Positions 1 to 6,361 of a stretch of 10,212 nucleotides of DNA are shown here, in pieces (the stretch's first letter is position 1; every line of letters starts with the position of its first letter). Position numbers and translations under genes: made by a program. The stretch spans positions 1 through 10,212 of the forward strand of contig DCHH01000116.1 of assembly GCA_002315625.1 (NCBI GenBank). The letters are read 5' to 3'. The notes under the pieces are model-generated. The model was not told where the DNA came from, ran no database searches, and was given only the letters and a program-made list of their open reading frames with translations. This DNA comes from Bacteroidales bacterium UBA1757 (lineage in GTDB: Bacteria; Bacteroidota; Bacteroidia; Bacteroidales; UBA1402).

Positions 1-2
1 AC

Positions 3-101
3 AAGCCAGAGGTAGGGCAACCAACCGCCGCCACAGCATACGGTAGCATACACCTACTGCCCTACCTCTCCACCTCGGAAAAACCAACCATCGCGAAATG
101 A
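3..101 (+). CDS. Possible 3' end of an upstream gene (partial)
   Basis: Frame 3 on the + strand is open from the window edge for 32 codons and stops at TGA 99-101. The end of the translation reads ...LPYLSTSEKPTIAK. The codons look ordinary for this genome, with many ending in C or G, and the residue mix is plausible for a protein tail. I recognise no family in it. The opposite strand is also open, from an ATG at 123-121 to the window edge (41 codons), but it translates to an Arg/Trp-rich peptide typical of an antisense shadow. I therefore prefer the + strand reading. A chance open stretch of this length is quite possible, so the call is weak. Confidence 0.25.
   Translation, partial: KPEVGQPTAATAYGSIHLLPYLSTSEKPTIAK
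8..69. repeat. 12-bp perfect inverted repeat, 38-nt spacer
   Basis: AGAGGTAGGGCA at 8-19 is the exact reverse complement of TGCCCTACCTCT at 58-69. The 38 bases between the arms include a shorter GTAG/CTAC pair at 43-46 and 54-57. There is no T-tract after it, so it is not a standard terminator. It may be a stem in an upstream transcript or a protein-binding site. If the open frame at 3-101 is coding, the repeat lies inside it. Confidence 0.6.
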
Positions 102-126
102 CCCAAACCGCCCGTTCGGTCATTTC
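95..126. repeat. 9-bp hairpin at the putative upstream stop codon
   Basis: GAAATGACC at 95-103 pairs perfectly with GGTCATTTC at 118-126 across a 14-base loop. Two further A-T pairs are possible inside the loop after one C-C mismatch. The hairpin covers the TGA at 99-101 and lies upstream of the promoter at 148-182, where a transcript-end structure would be expected. No U-run follows it, so intrinsic termination is not well supported. It could instead be an operator. Confidence 0.5.
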
Positions 127-147
127 AGGATACCAGACCATAATCAG

Positions 148-182
148 TATTGTGGTCAATATTTGAAAAAACACTACCTTTG
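148..182 (+). promoter_or_regulatory. Bacteroidetes-type promoter for the AI-2E family gene
   Basis: TACCTTTG at 175-182 matches the Bacteroidetes -7 consensus TAnnTTTG at every fixed position. A TATTG ending at 152 provides a -33 TTG with a 22-base spacer, slightly longer than usual. Transcription would start near 188-190 and give a leader of about 90 bases. Confidence 0.6.
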
Positions 183-184
183 CC

Positions 185-222
185 CGAAAGAGCAGCAAGA
201 CAGACGAAAGAGCAGCAAGACA
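185..222 (+). repeat. Tandem 18-nt direct repeat in the leader (period 20)
   Basis: CGAAAGAGCAGCAAGACA occurs at 185-202 and again, identically, at 205-222. The core AAGACA recurs at 232-237 and 242-247. A looser pair follows: CAAACCATACCA at 221-232 and CAAACCCATACA at 251-262. The whole leader from 183 to 277 has only five T residues, so the RNA should be almost unstructured. The array lies just downstream of the predicted transcription start. Confidence 0.75.
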
Positions 223-277
223 AACCATACCAAGACAACAAAAGACAAATCAAACCCATACAAAACCCGAAATCTCA

Positions 278-1420
278 ATGGAAACAAAATATGTTGAAAA
301 GCTGGCAAAGGTATTTCTGATTGCCATCTATCTGACAATCGCTATTTTTGCGCTTAAATATTTTGGCAACGTGGTCGGCTACACCCTGCTTAGCTTTGTC
401 GTCTCACTGCTTGCCAAGCCGCTTGTCCGATTGCTCCGTAAAATCAAAATCCGCGGAAAAAGCCTTCCTGACGGCCTTCTGGCCATTATTTCCATTATTG
501 TCATTCTCGCAGTGCTGGTAGGTGTGATTTCCGGCCTGATTCCTGTCTTTGCCAAAGTAATCCGAAACATCACCACCATCAGCGAACTGTCCAGCCTCGA
601 AGGACTCTCCGTCTATCTCAACGACCTGAACGTATGGCTTCGCGAAACGTTCAGCCTTGAACCAAACTTCAAGTTAGAGGTATCAGTGATGGACAAAATT
701 TCTACAATCCTGAGCTTCAAACTATTTGGCAGTATGATTGGGACGGTGGCCAACACCCTCGGCAGTATCGGTGTAGGACTGTTCTCCGTGGTTTTCATCT
801 CGTTCTTCCTTATCAAGGACGAAACACTTTTCCTTCGCCTGCTCTCAGCCGTCACCCCTGACAAGCACACAGAGCACGTCAGCTCCACCCTTGCCGATGT
901 AGAGATACTCCTATCACGATACTTCGTAGGGCTTATCATCGAAATGTCGGTAGTCGGCCTGATTGACTTTTTAGGGTTGTGGGCCATCACCGGTCTCGAT
1001 TTCGACATGGCACTCGGCATCGGCTTCATGGCCGGCATCCTCAACATCATCCCATATATCGGTCCGCTGATTGGAGGAGTTCTAGGTGGCGTGATGGCGA
1101 TTGCCCTGAAAATCACCTCCACGGGATTCGTTATAGATGCCCACCTCGGAGTCTTTGTGGCATTGGTCGCCGCCGTATTCATAGCAGCCCAACTGGTTGA
1201 CAACATCGTGCTCCAGCCACTCATCTACAGCACCAGCGTCCATGCCCATCCCCTTGAAATCTTCATTGTACTGCTTCTTGCCGGCTCAATAGGCGGCATA
1301 ATCGGCATGCTCCTTGCCATCCCCGCCTACACCGTGGTCCGCGTAATCTGCATCCACTTCCTCTCCGACACCAAATTCGTGAAATCCCTCTTCACCGATA
1401 AGAGCCACACTCAAGGATAA
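278..1420 (+). CDS. AI-2E family transporter (PF01594-type membrane protein)
   Basis: This is a 380-residue inner-membrane protein of the AI-2E/YdiK/PerM-type family. Members are described as exporters of autoinducer-2 or small solutes, but the substrate of most is unknown. Hydrophobic segments are at about 12-45, 63-95, 150-180, 215-278 and 285-362. The more polar stretch at 96-145 is the usual extracytoplasmic insert. Family hallmarks are visible: NIIPYIGPLIGG at 256-267, then DNIVLQPLIYSTSVHAHPLE at 308-327, and the closing GMLLAIPAY motif at 343-351. The length is normal. The ATG at 278 begins directly before the first membrane segment, after an A-rich leader with no Shine-Dalgarno motif, which is common in Bacteroidetes. 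The ATPase-nuclease gene starts 66 bases after its stop and may be co-transcribed. The family call is secure; what it transports is not. Confidence 0.9.
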   Translation: METKYVEKLAKVFLIAIYLTIAIFALKYFGNVVGYTLLSFVVSLLAKPLVRLLRKIKIRGKSLPDGLLAIISIIVILAVLVGVISGLIPVFAKVIRNITTISELSSLEGLSVYLNDLNVWLRETFSLEPNFKLEVSVMDKISTILSFKLFGSMIGTVANTLGSIGVGLFSVVFISFFLIKDETLFLRLLSAVTPDKHTEHVSSTLADVEILLSRYFVGLIIEMSVVGLIDFLGLWAITGLDFDMALGIGFMAGILNIIPYIGPLIGGVLGGVMAIALKITSTGFVIDAHLGVFVALVAAVFIAAQLVDNIVLQPLIYSTSVHAHPLEIFIVLLLAGSIGGIIGMLLAIPAYTVVRVICIHFLSDTKFVKSLFTDKSHTQG

Positions 1421-1486
1421 ATCAGTTTGATTTGTCAAAGCCGGAGAAAAACACTCTCATTGCAGAAAAATACCAACCGGATTTCT

Positions 1487-3085
1487 ATGGAAAAGTTCTT
1501 CAATACAGCTGGTCCAGTCAAATCAGACATTCACTACTGTGTCAACCCGCTGAGTCGTGTGAATACTGCCGAAATAGAGTCTCTGATTGCCCAACAGAAA
1601 TATTTCATTCTCCACGCTCCCAGACAGACGGGAAAAACCTCGATGCTGCTGGCTTTGAGGGATTATCTCAATGTCCAAGGGCAATATGTCTGTGTGTATG
1701 CAAATGTTGAGAGCGGACAGGCTTTTCGCAACGATGTGCGCAGCGTAGTTGACTGTGTCATCAGTGAAATCAAAAAACGTCTCGTTCTGCTGCTGAGGGA
1801 CAACCATTTCGAAGGACTTGCCCAGCAAGCAAAACAGACCGACCAAGGACAAGCCTTGAACCAGTTTCTTACTCTGGTATCCGAATATCTTGACAAACCG
1901 TTCATTCTTTTTCTCGACGAAATAGACACTCTGGTCGGCGACTCGCTGGTGTCTGTCCTCCGGCAAATCAGAAGCGGCTACGACCAGCGGCCGGCAGCCT
2001 TCCCGCAGAGTATCATCCTTTGCGGAGTTCGCGACGTACGAGACTACCGAATTGTTCTCTCCAACCAAGACATAATCACAGGCGGGTCTGCCTTTAACAT
2101 CAAAGCAGCATCCCTCAGAATGGGCAACTTCACCCGTCAGGAAGTCCGTCAACTCTACGACCAGCATACCACCACCACTGGTCAGATATTTGAAGAAGAA
2201 TGCTTTGACATGATCTGGACAGCCACCGAAGGACAACCCTGGTTAGTAAATGCGCTTGGCTACGAAGTCACCTACGAAATGAAAGAGAACCGCGACCGCA
2301 GCATACACATCATTCCTGAGATGTTATACAAGGCTCAAGAACGAATCATCTATCGTCGCGACACCCATATTGACATCCTCATCGACAAGTTGCGCGAGCC
2401 ACGCGTCAAGCGAGTCATCGAGCCAATCCTAAGTGGCAACACCGAGCAATCAATTGACACATTGAATGATGACGACATACAATACACTGAAGATCTTGGG
2501 CTGATTGTCCGCGACAAGCCACTGCGTATCGCCAATGCCATTTACAAGGAGGTCATTCCGCGAGAGCTGACATGGAGTAAGCAGGAGACCATTCTAAATC
2601 AGTCAGTCTGGTATATCAACGACGATAATTCCATCAACATTTTTAAGCTGCTAAAAGAGTTCCAGTCGTTCTACCGTGAAAACGCTGAAAGCTGGGACAA
2701 GCACTTCGATTACCGGGAAGCAGGCCCACAACTGCTGCTGCAGGCTTTTCTGCAGCGGGTGATTAATGGAGGCGGCTATATCGACCGTGAATACGGCCTC
2801 GGCATGAAACGCACAGACTTACTCATAAGAAAACCTCTGACCGACCAATACGGAGGCCCCGTCCAGAAAATAGTGATTGAAGTAAAAATCCGCTACGGAA
2901 ATCTTGAGACAGAAATAAGCAAGGCACTGGAACAGACAGCTGCATACATCGAGCGTGCTGCCGCCGACTTAAAAGAGGCTCACATCATCATCTTCGACCG
3001 CGACAGCAAAAAAAACTGGGAAGAAAAACTATACTGTCTTACTCGCACCTACAACGGCAGACAATTCACGATTTGGGGAGTCTGA
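1487..3085 (+). CDS. P-loop ATPase with C-terminal PD-(D/E)XK nuclease-like domain
   Basis: This is a 532-residue cytoplasmic protein of a family commonly labelled 'AAA-like / ATP-binding protein' in Bacteroidetes. The conserved opening MEKFFNTAGPV fixes the start at ATG 1487. The frame also allows a TTG start at 1427, but that adds 20 residues with no family character. The Walker A motif is APRQTGKTS (44-52) and Walker B is FILFLDEID (139-147). A sensor-like strand SIILCGVRD lies at 175-183. The GQPWLVNALG motif at 249-258 is typical of this group and begins a helical region. The C-terminal part (about 425-510) shows a PD-(D/E)XK pattern: E435, D444 in KRTDLLI, then E465-V-K467 in VIEVKI, followed by Q483. 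It resembles the nuclease half of DUF1703-type proteins. All key residues are present and there is no frameshift. ATP-dependent DNA cleavage is an inference, and the biological role is unknown. A defence or mobile-DNA role is possible, but no partner gene supports it here. Confidence 0.8.
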   Translation: MEKFFNTAGPVKSDIHYCVNPLSRVNTAEIESLIAQQKYFILHAPRQTGKTSMLLALRDYLNVQGQYVCVYANVESGQAFRNDVRSVVDCVISEIKKRLVLLLRDNHFEGLAQQAKQTDQGQALNQFLTLVSEYLDKPFILFLDEIDTLVGDSLVSVLRQIRSGYDQRPAAFPQSIILCGVRDVRDYRIVLSNQDIITGGSAFNIKAASLRMGNFTRQEVRQLYDQHTTTTGQIFEEECFDMIWTATEGQPWLVNALGYEVTYEMKENRDRSIHIIPEMLYKAQERIIYRRDTHIDILIDKLREPRVKRVIEPILSGNTEQSIDTLNDDDIQYTEDLGLIVRDKPLRIANAIYKEVIPRELTWSKQETILNQSVWYINDDNSINIFKLLKEFQSFYRENAESWDKHFDYREAGPQLLLQAFLQRVINGGGYIDREYGLGMKRTDLLIRKPLTDQYGGPVQKIVIEVKIRYGNLETEISKALEQTAAYIERAAADLKEAHIIIFDRDSKKNWEEKLYCLTRTYNGRQFTIWGV

Positions 3086-3150
3086 CATTCCCGCCCGTTT
3101 TCATTTCAGCTTGCAAAATCAACAAAAGGTAAAAAAAGAACAGTGAATAT

Positions 3151-3183
3151 TATTGCTATTTTTATTCAAATGGAGTAATTTTG
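3151..3183 (+). promoter_or_regulatory. Bacteroidetes-type promoter for the marC-family gene
   Basis: TAATTTTG at 3176-3183 matches TAnnTTTG exactly. TATTG at 3151-3155 supplies the -33 TTG with a 20-base spacer. The predicted start near 3190 leaves a leader of under 20 bases before ATG 3208. This is the best-formed promoter in the window. The rest of the 3086-3207 gap is A/T-rich and shows no clear terminator for the upstream ATPase gene. Confidence 0.7.
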
Positions 3184-3207
3184 CGGGCGATTTGAAAAAG
3201 TTGCCGT

Positions 3208-3810
3208 ATGATTGCTGAATTTTTTACACAGTTCAATTTCCGCGACACGCTGAGTGCGTTCCTGATACTGTTTGCCATTATCGATGTCCTTGGTGCCACC
3301 CCCGTTATTATCGGACTAAGGGAGCACGGAAAGATTATCCACCCCATAAAGGCTACGATTTGCACAACCGCGCTGCTCCTCATTTTCTTTATCGGAGGTG
3401 ATGCGGTGCTCCGTTTTTTCAGTATCAATATCAACTCATTTGCCGTAGCAGGCTCCATCCTGCTGTTTTTCATGGCCCTTGAGATGCTTCTGGACGTGGA
3501 AATCTTCAAATACAACGGACCGACGCAGGAGGCCACTTTCATTCCCCTGGTATTTCCGTTGCTTGCCGGTGCCGGTGCACTGACCACCATCATTGCCCTT
3601 AAGGCCGACTATGCCGACATCAACATCCTTTGCGGACTGATGCTGAACATGGTGTGGGTCTTCATCGTGCTGATGTCAACCAACAAAATCCAGAAATTCC
3701 TCGGCAAGGAATTCATCTACCTGCTCCGTAAATTCTTCGGAGTCATGCTGTTAGCAATCGCAATCGGGATGTTTACATCCAATGTCACTGTTCTGGTGCA
3801 CGGGATGTAA
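3208..3810 (+). CDS. MarC family integral membrane protein
   Basis: This is a 200-residue inner-membrane protein of the MarC/YhgN family (PF01914-type). The family was once linked to multiple antibiotic resistance, but its function remains unproven and some members are proposed amino-acid transporters. About six hydrophobic segments are visible: roughly 12-36, 46-68, 77-97, 111-130, 138-156 and 175-190. Two related motifs lie in the two halves of the protein: FAIIDVLGATPVI at 22-34 and FPLLAGAGALTTII at 116-129. They correspond to the FxxxDPxGxxP and PLxxGPG motifs of proteobacterial relatives, but here the prolines are replaced (DV, GAG). From memory, this variant is usual for Bacteroidetes members. 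The C-terminal RKFFGVMLLAIAIGMFTSN at 174-192 is also typical. The length is normal. The gene is monocistronic, has its own promoter, and ends 7 bases from the convergent thrC stop. Confidence 0.88.
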   Translation: MIAEFFTQFNFRDTLSAFLILFAIIDVLGATPVIIGLREHGKIIHPIKATICTTALLLIFFIGGDAVLRFFSININSFAVAGSILLFFMALEMLLDVEIFKYNGPTQEATFIPLVFPLLAGAGALTTIIALKADYADINILCGLMLNMVWVFIVLMSTNKIQKFLGKEFIYLLRKFFGVMLLAIAIGMFTSNVTVLVHGM

Positions 3811-3817
3811 GCAGATT

Positions 3818-5119
3818 TTAGTTTTCAAGCAGGAAAGCCTTGAAGTCCTCAAACTTTGAGGTCATCGGGACAGACTGTTTCTTGCCGGTCATAAAAGCCT
3901 GCAAGGTGGCGGGAATTGCCACTTCGCTGCCGATTATGGCCTCCACATTGCCTTTGAACTTGGCAGGATGGGCAGTCTCAAGGAAGAACCCTTCTTCACC
4001 GGGCTTTAAGCCTTCACTCAAGGCTCTGTAACCACAAGTTCCGTGCGGGTCAAGCAGGTAACCGTACGTTTCATAAACCTGACGCAGCGTAGCACGAATC
4101 TCATCGTCGGTGTAGGTCGCACCGCTGATAAGCTTGCAGATAGCCTCGTGGGAGTGGCCGTAGAGGTCAAGCACACGGGCAAAGTTTGACGGGTCACCAA
4201 CATCCATTGCATTTGCCAGAGTTGCAACAGAGGCCCGAGGCTCGTACTTACCGGTTTGCAAATACTTATAGAATATATCGTTGCGGTTATTTGCAGCGAT
4301 GAAACGCTTGATTGGAAGTCCCATACGGTGGGCAAAGAAACCTGCAGTTATATTTCCAAAGTTTCCGCTTGGCACACAGCAAACCAGACTGCCTTGATGT
4401 TTCATCCGCTTCCACTGGGCATACGCATTGAAATAATAGAAAGCCTGCGGCAGGAAACGGGCCACATTGATGGAATTGGCCGATGTCAGCTTCATGTGGG
4501 CATTAAGCTGCTCGTCAAGAAATGCCGACTTGACCAGACGCTGGCAGTCATCGAATGTACCTTCCACCTCGACAGCAGTAATATTCTGCCCTAAGGTAGT
4601 GAACTGTTTTTCTTGGATTTCACTCACCAACCCCTTGGGATACAGCACGTAAACATGAATACCCTCAACCCCGAGGAAACCGTTGGCAACGGCCGAACCG
4701 GTATCGCCGGAGGTGGCCACCAGCACATTCACATCGCGCGTCCCCTGCTTGCGGATGAAATAGCCCAAAAGACGTGCCATAAACCTCGCACCAACATCCT
4801 TGAATGCAGACGTCGGGCCATGGAAAAGCTCCAGGCTGTAAATATTCTCGGAAACCGGCACCAGCGGAGTCTCAAAACTAAGCGTGTCGCAGACAATCTG
4901 CTGCAAAGTGTCAGCCTCGATATCCTCACCGAAAAAGGCATCAGCAACGGTGCAGGCAATCTGCTGGAACGTCATCTCCTCAATATGCTCAAAGAATGAG
5001 GCCGGAAGAGTCTTGATACGCTCGGGCATGTAAAGCCCCTTGTCGGGAGCAAGTCCCTTGACAACAGCCTCCTGAAGGGTTACGTCAGGGGCCACATGGT
5101 TGGTACTGTAGTATTTCAT
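3818..5119 (-). CDS. thrC: Threonine synthase
   Basis: This PLP-dependent enzyme converts O-phospho-L-homoserine and water to L-threonine and phosphate, the last step of threonine synthesis, in the cytoplasm. It has 433 residues, as expected for the long class of threonine synthases. The N-terminal signature MKYYSTN...VTLQEAVVKGLAPDKGLYMP is present. The PLP-binding lysine is K107 in GPTSAFKD (101-108). The substrate and cofactor loop ATSGDTGSAVANGF lies at 135-148, and the PLP-phosphate cup motif PSGNFGN at 250-256. It is the last gene of the thrA operon. Its ATG overlaps the stop of the preceding gene as ATGA at 5119-5116, which implies coupled translation. No terminator hairpin is visible after its stop, which almost touches the end of the marC-family gene. 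Confidence 0.97.
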   Translation of the reverse strand: MKYYSTNHVAPDVTLQEAVVKGLAPDKGLYMPERIKTLPASFFEHIEEMTFQQIACTVADAFFGEDIEADTLQQIVCDTLSFETPLVPVSENIYSLELFHGPTSAFKDVGARFMARLLGYFIRKQGTRDVNVLVATSGDTGSAVANGFLGVEGIHVYVLYPKGLVSEIQEKQFTTLGQNITAVEVEGTFDDCQRLVKSAFLDEQLNAHMKLTSANSINVARFLPQAFYYFNAYAQWKRMKHQGSLVCCVPSGNFGNITAGFFAHRMGLPIKRFIAANNRNDIFYKYLQTGKYEPRASVATLANAMDVGDPSNFARVLDLYGHSHEAICKLISGATYTDDEIRATLRQVYETYGYLLDPHGTCGYRALSEGLKPGEEGFFLETAHPAKFKGNVEAIIGSEVAIPATLQAFMTGKKQSVPMTSKFEDFKAFLLEN

Positions 5120-6351
5120 AATTTCAATCCAAATACACTGCGGATAAAGTCATCACCACTGAGCAGGCCGTACGAGCCTTCCTTGGCTTCTTCCTCATTA
5201 AATGAAATCGTAAGATCCGGAATACAGCAGCAGTGGCTCCTCCAGATAAGGAAGGGGACTGGAGCTGAGACATGGGTCTTTGTACGGCAATATGTAGGAT
5301 GGTCAGGAAGAACGGCTATCGTAACTGGTTCTTCCCATTTCTTAACTTCTTCATAAATCGGACGAATCAGCCGTTTGTCCAAATCCTGAATCGTGCGGAT
5401 CTTAAGTTCAACATTTCCGTCGTGGCTCGCCTCGTCAGGGGCTTCGACATGGACAAAGACAAAATCCTTCTTTCGAAGTTCTGCAATGGCAGCGGCTGCT
5501 TTGCCTTCATAATTAGTATCGTACAGGCCAGTCGCACCCTCAACGTCGATGGATTCCAGACCGGCATATATTCCGATGCCCTTGATAAGGTCAACGGCCG
5601 AAATAACCGAGCCGCTGCGAATCGGATAGAGTTCCGTCATCGGGCGCATCGAAGGACGGTAGCCCGGCGACCAGGGCCAGATTGAATTGGCCATGTCCTT
5701 ACCCTCAGCCGCACGGCTAAGATTAATCGGGTGCTTAGCTAGCAACTCCTGTGAGCGTTCAATCAGTTCGTTCAAACGTGCAGCCGTCGCCACAGAACCC
5801 TCACAAAGAGGCTTTACAAGCACATCTTTATAAGGTGTTCCCGGCACATCGTGGGGCGGAGTGCATTTCACACGCTTGTCACCACCCTTCATCAAAAGAA
5901 GGTGACGGTAGGAAACACCAGGGTAGAAAGTAACCGGCAACCCGCTCTTGTCATCAGACAGTTTTCTGTTGAGAAAAGCAATCAGCTCGGCAGCCTCCTC
6001 ATTGGAAATATGCCCGGCAGAATGGTTCTTTATAGTTCCGTCCGTATTGATACAAATCAAATTACAACGGGCAGCCATCCAGCCGTCAGGGATATTAACC
6101 CCCATACTGGCAGCCTCAAGCGAGCCGCGACCCTCAAACGAGCGGGTTACATCGTAGCCCAGCACCCCCATATTGGCGATTTCACTTCCGGGGGCAAAAC
6201 CGTCCGGAATCGTAGAGAGCAGACCACAGTCGCCGTCATTGGCCAGTTTATCCATGACCGGCTTGTCGGCCACCTGCAGAGGTGTTCTTCCACCCAAAGA
6301 ATCAATGGGTTCATCGGCCATGCCGTCGCCCAATATGACTATGTATTTCAT
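5116..6351 (-). CDS. apgM: Cofactor-independent phosphoglycerate-mutase-like protein, probable homoserine kinase
   Basis: This is a 411-residue member of the alkaline-phosphatase/iPGM superfamily, of the archaeal-type ApgM branch (COG3635-like). The metal-binding scaffold is present: GDGMADEP at 8-15 (D9), the nucleophile-loop serine S56 in APGSEIANMGVLGYD (53-67), HVEAPDEASHDG at 301-312, PDHPT at 349-353 and TKTHVSAPVPF at 358-368. Homology alone gives 2,3-bisphosphoglycerate-independent phosphoglycerate mutase. Context argues otherwise. It lies between thrA (10-base gap) and thrC (4-base overlap), where homoserine kinase is needed, and no GHMP-type thrB is present. A subfamily of these proteins (TIGR02535) has been described as a proposed homoserine kinase for this reason. 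I favour phosphorylation of homoserine to O-phosphohomoserine. The superfamily assignment is sure; the substrate is inferred. A His-Cys-Cys-Cys run at 373-376 is unusual. Confidence 0.85.
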   Translation of the reverse strand: MKYIVILGDGMADEPIDSLGGRTPLQVADKPVMDKLANDGDCGLLSTIPDGFAPGSEIANMGVLGYDVTRSFEGRGSLEAASMGVNIPDGWMAARCNLICINTDGTIKNHSAGHISNEEAAELIAFLNRKLSDDKSGLPVTFYPGVSYRHLLLMKGGDKRVKCTPPHDVPGTPYKDVLVKPLCEGSVATAARLNELIERSQELLAKHPINLSRAAEGKDMANSIWPWSPGYRPSMRPMTELYPIRSGSVISAVDLIKGIGIYAGLESIDVEGATGLYDTNYEGKAAAAIAELRKKDFVFVHVEAPDEASHDGNVELKIRTIQDLDKRLIRPIYEEVKKWEEPVTIAVLPDHPTYCRTKTHVSAPVPFLIWRSHCCCIPDLTISFNEEEAKEGSYGLLSGDDFIRSVFGLKL

Positions 6352-6361
6352 CGTGAAGTGT

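Noticed and set aside
1..123. Minus-strand frame open from ATG 123 to the window edge (41 codons).
   Set aside because: The translation is rich in Arg and Trp, there is no good promoter or start context, and the + strand frame reads more like protein. It is probably an antisense shadow.
613..1224. 203-codon minus-strand frame inside the AI-2E family gene.
   Set aside because: It is antisense to a clearly recognised membrane protein and its translation is rich in Ser, Pro, Arg and Thr with no domain; a typical shadow frame.
1422..1429. TCAGTTTG as a possible -7 element for the ATPase-nuclease gene.
   Set aside because: It misses the invariant A of TAnnTTTG and has no TTG at the right distance upstream. 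Co-transcription with the preceding gene is simpler.
1523..2236. 237-codon minus-strand frame within the ATPase-nuclease gene.
   Set aside because: It runs opposite the Walker A and B coding region, has no recognisable motif, and would need a promoter inside the gene that I do not see.
3145..3167. GAATA/TATTC inverted pair overlapping the marC-family promoter as an operator.
   Set aside because: Five-base arms in an A/T-rich stretch with a 13-base spacer are expected by chance.
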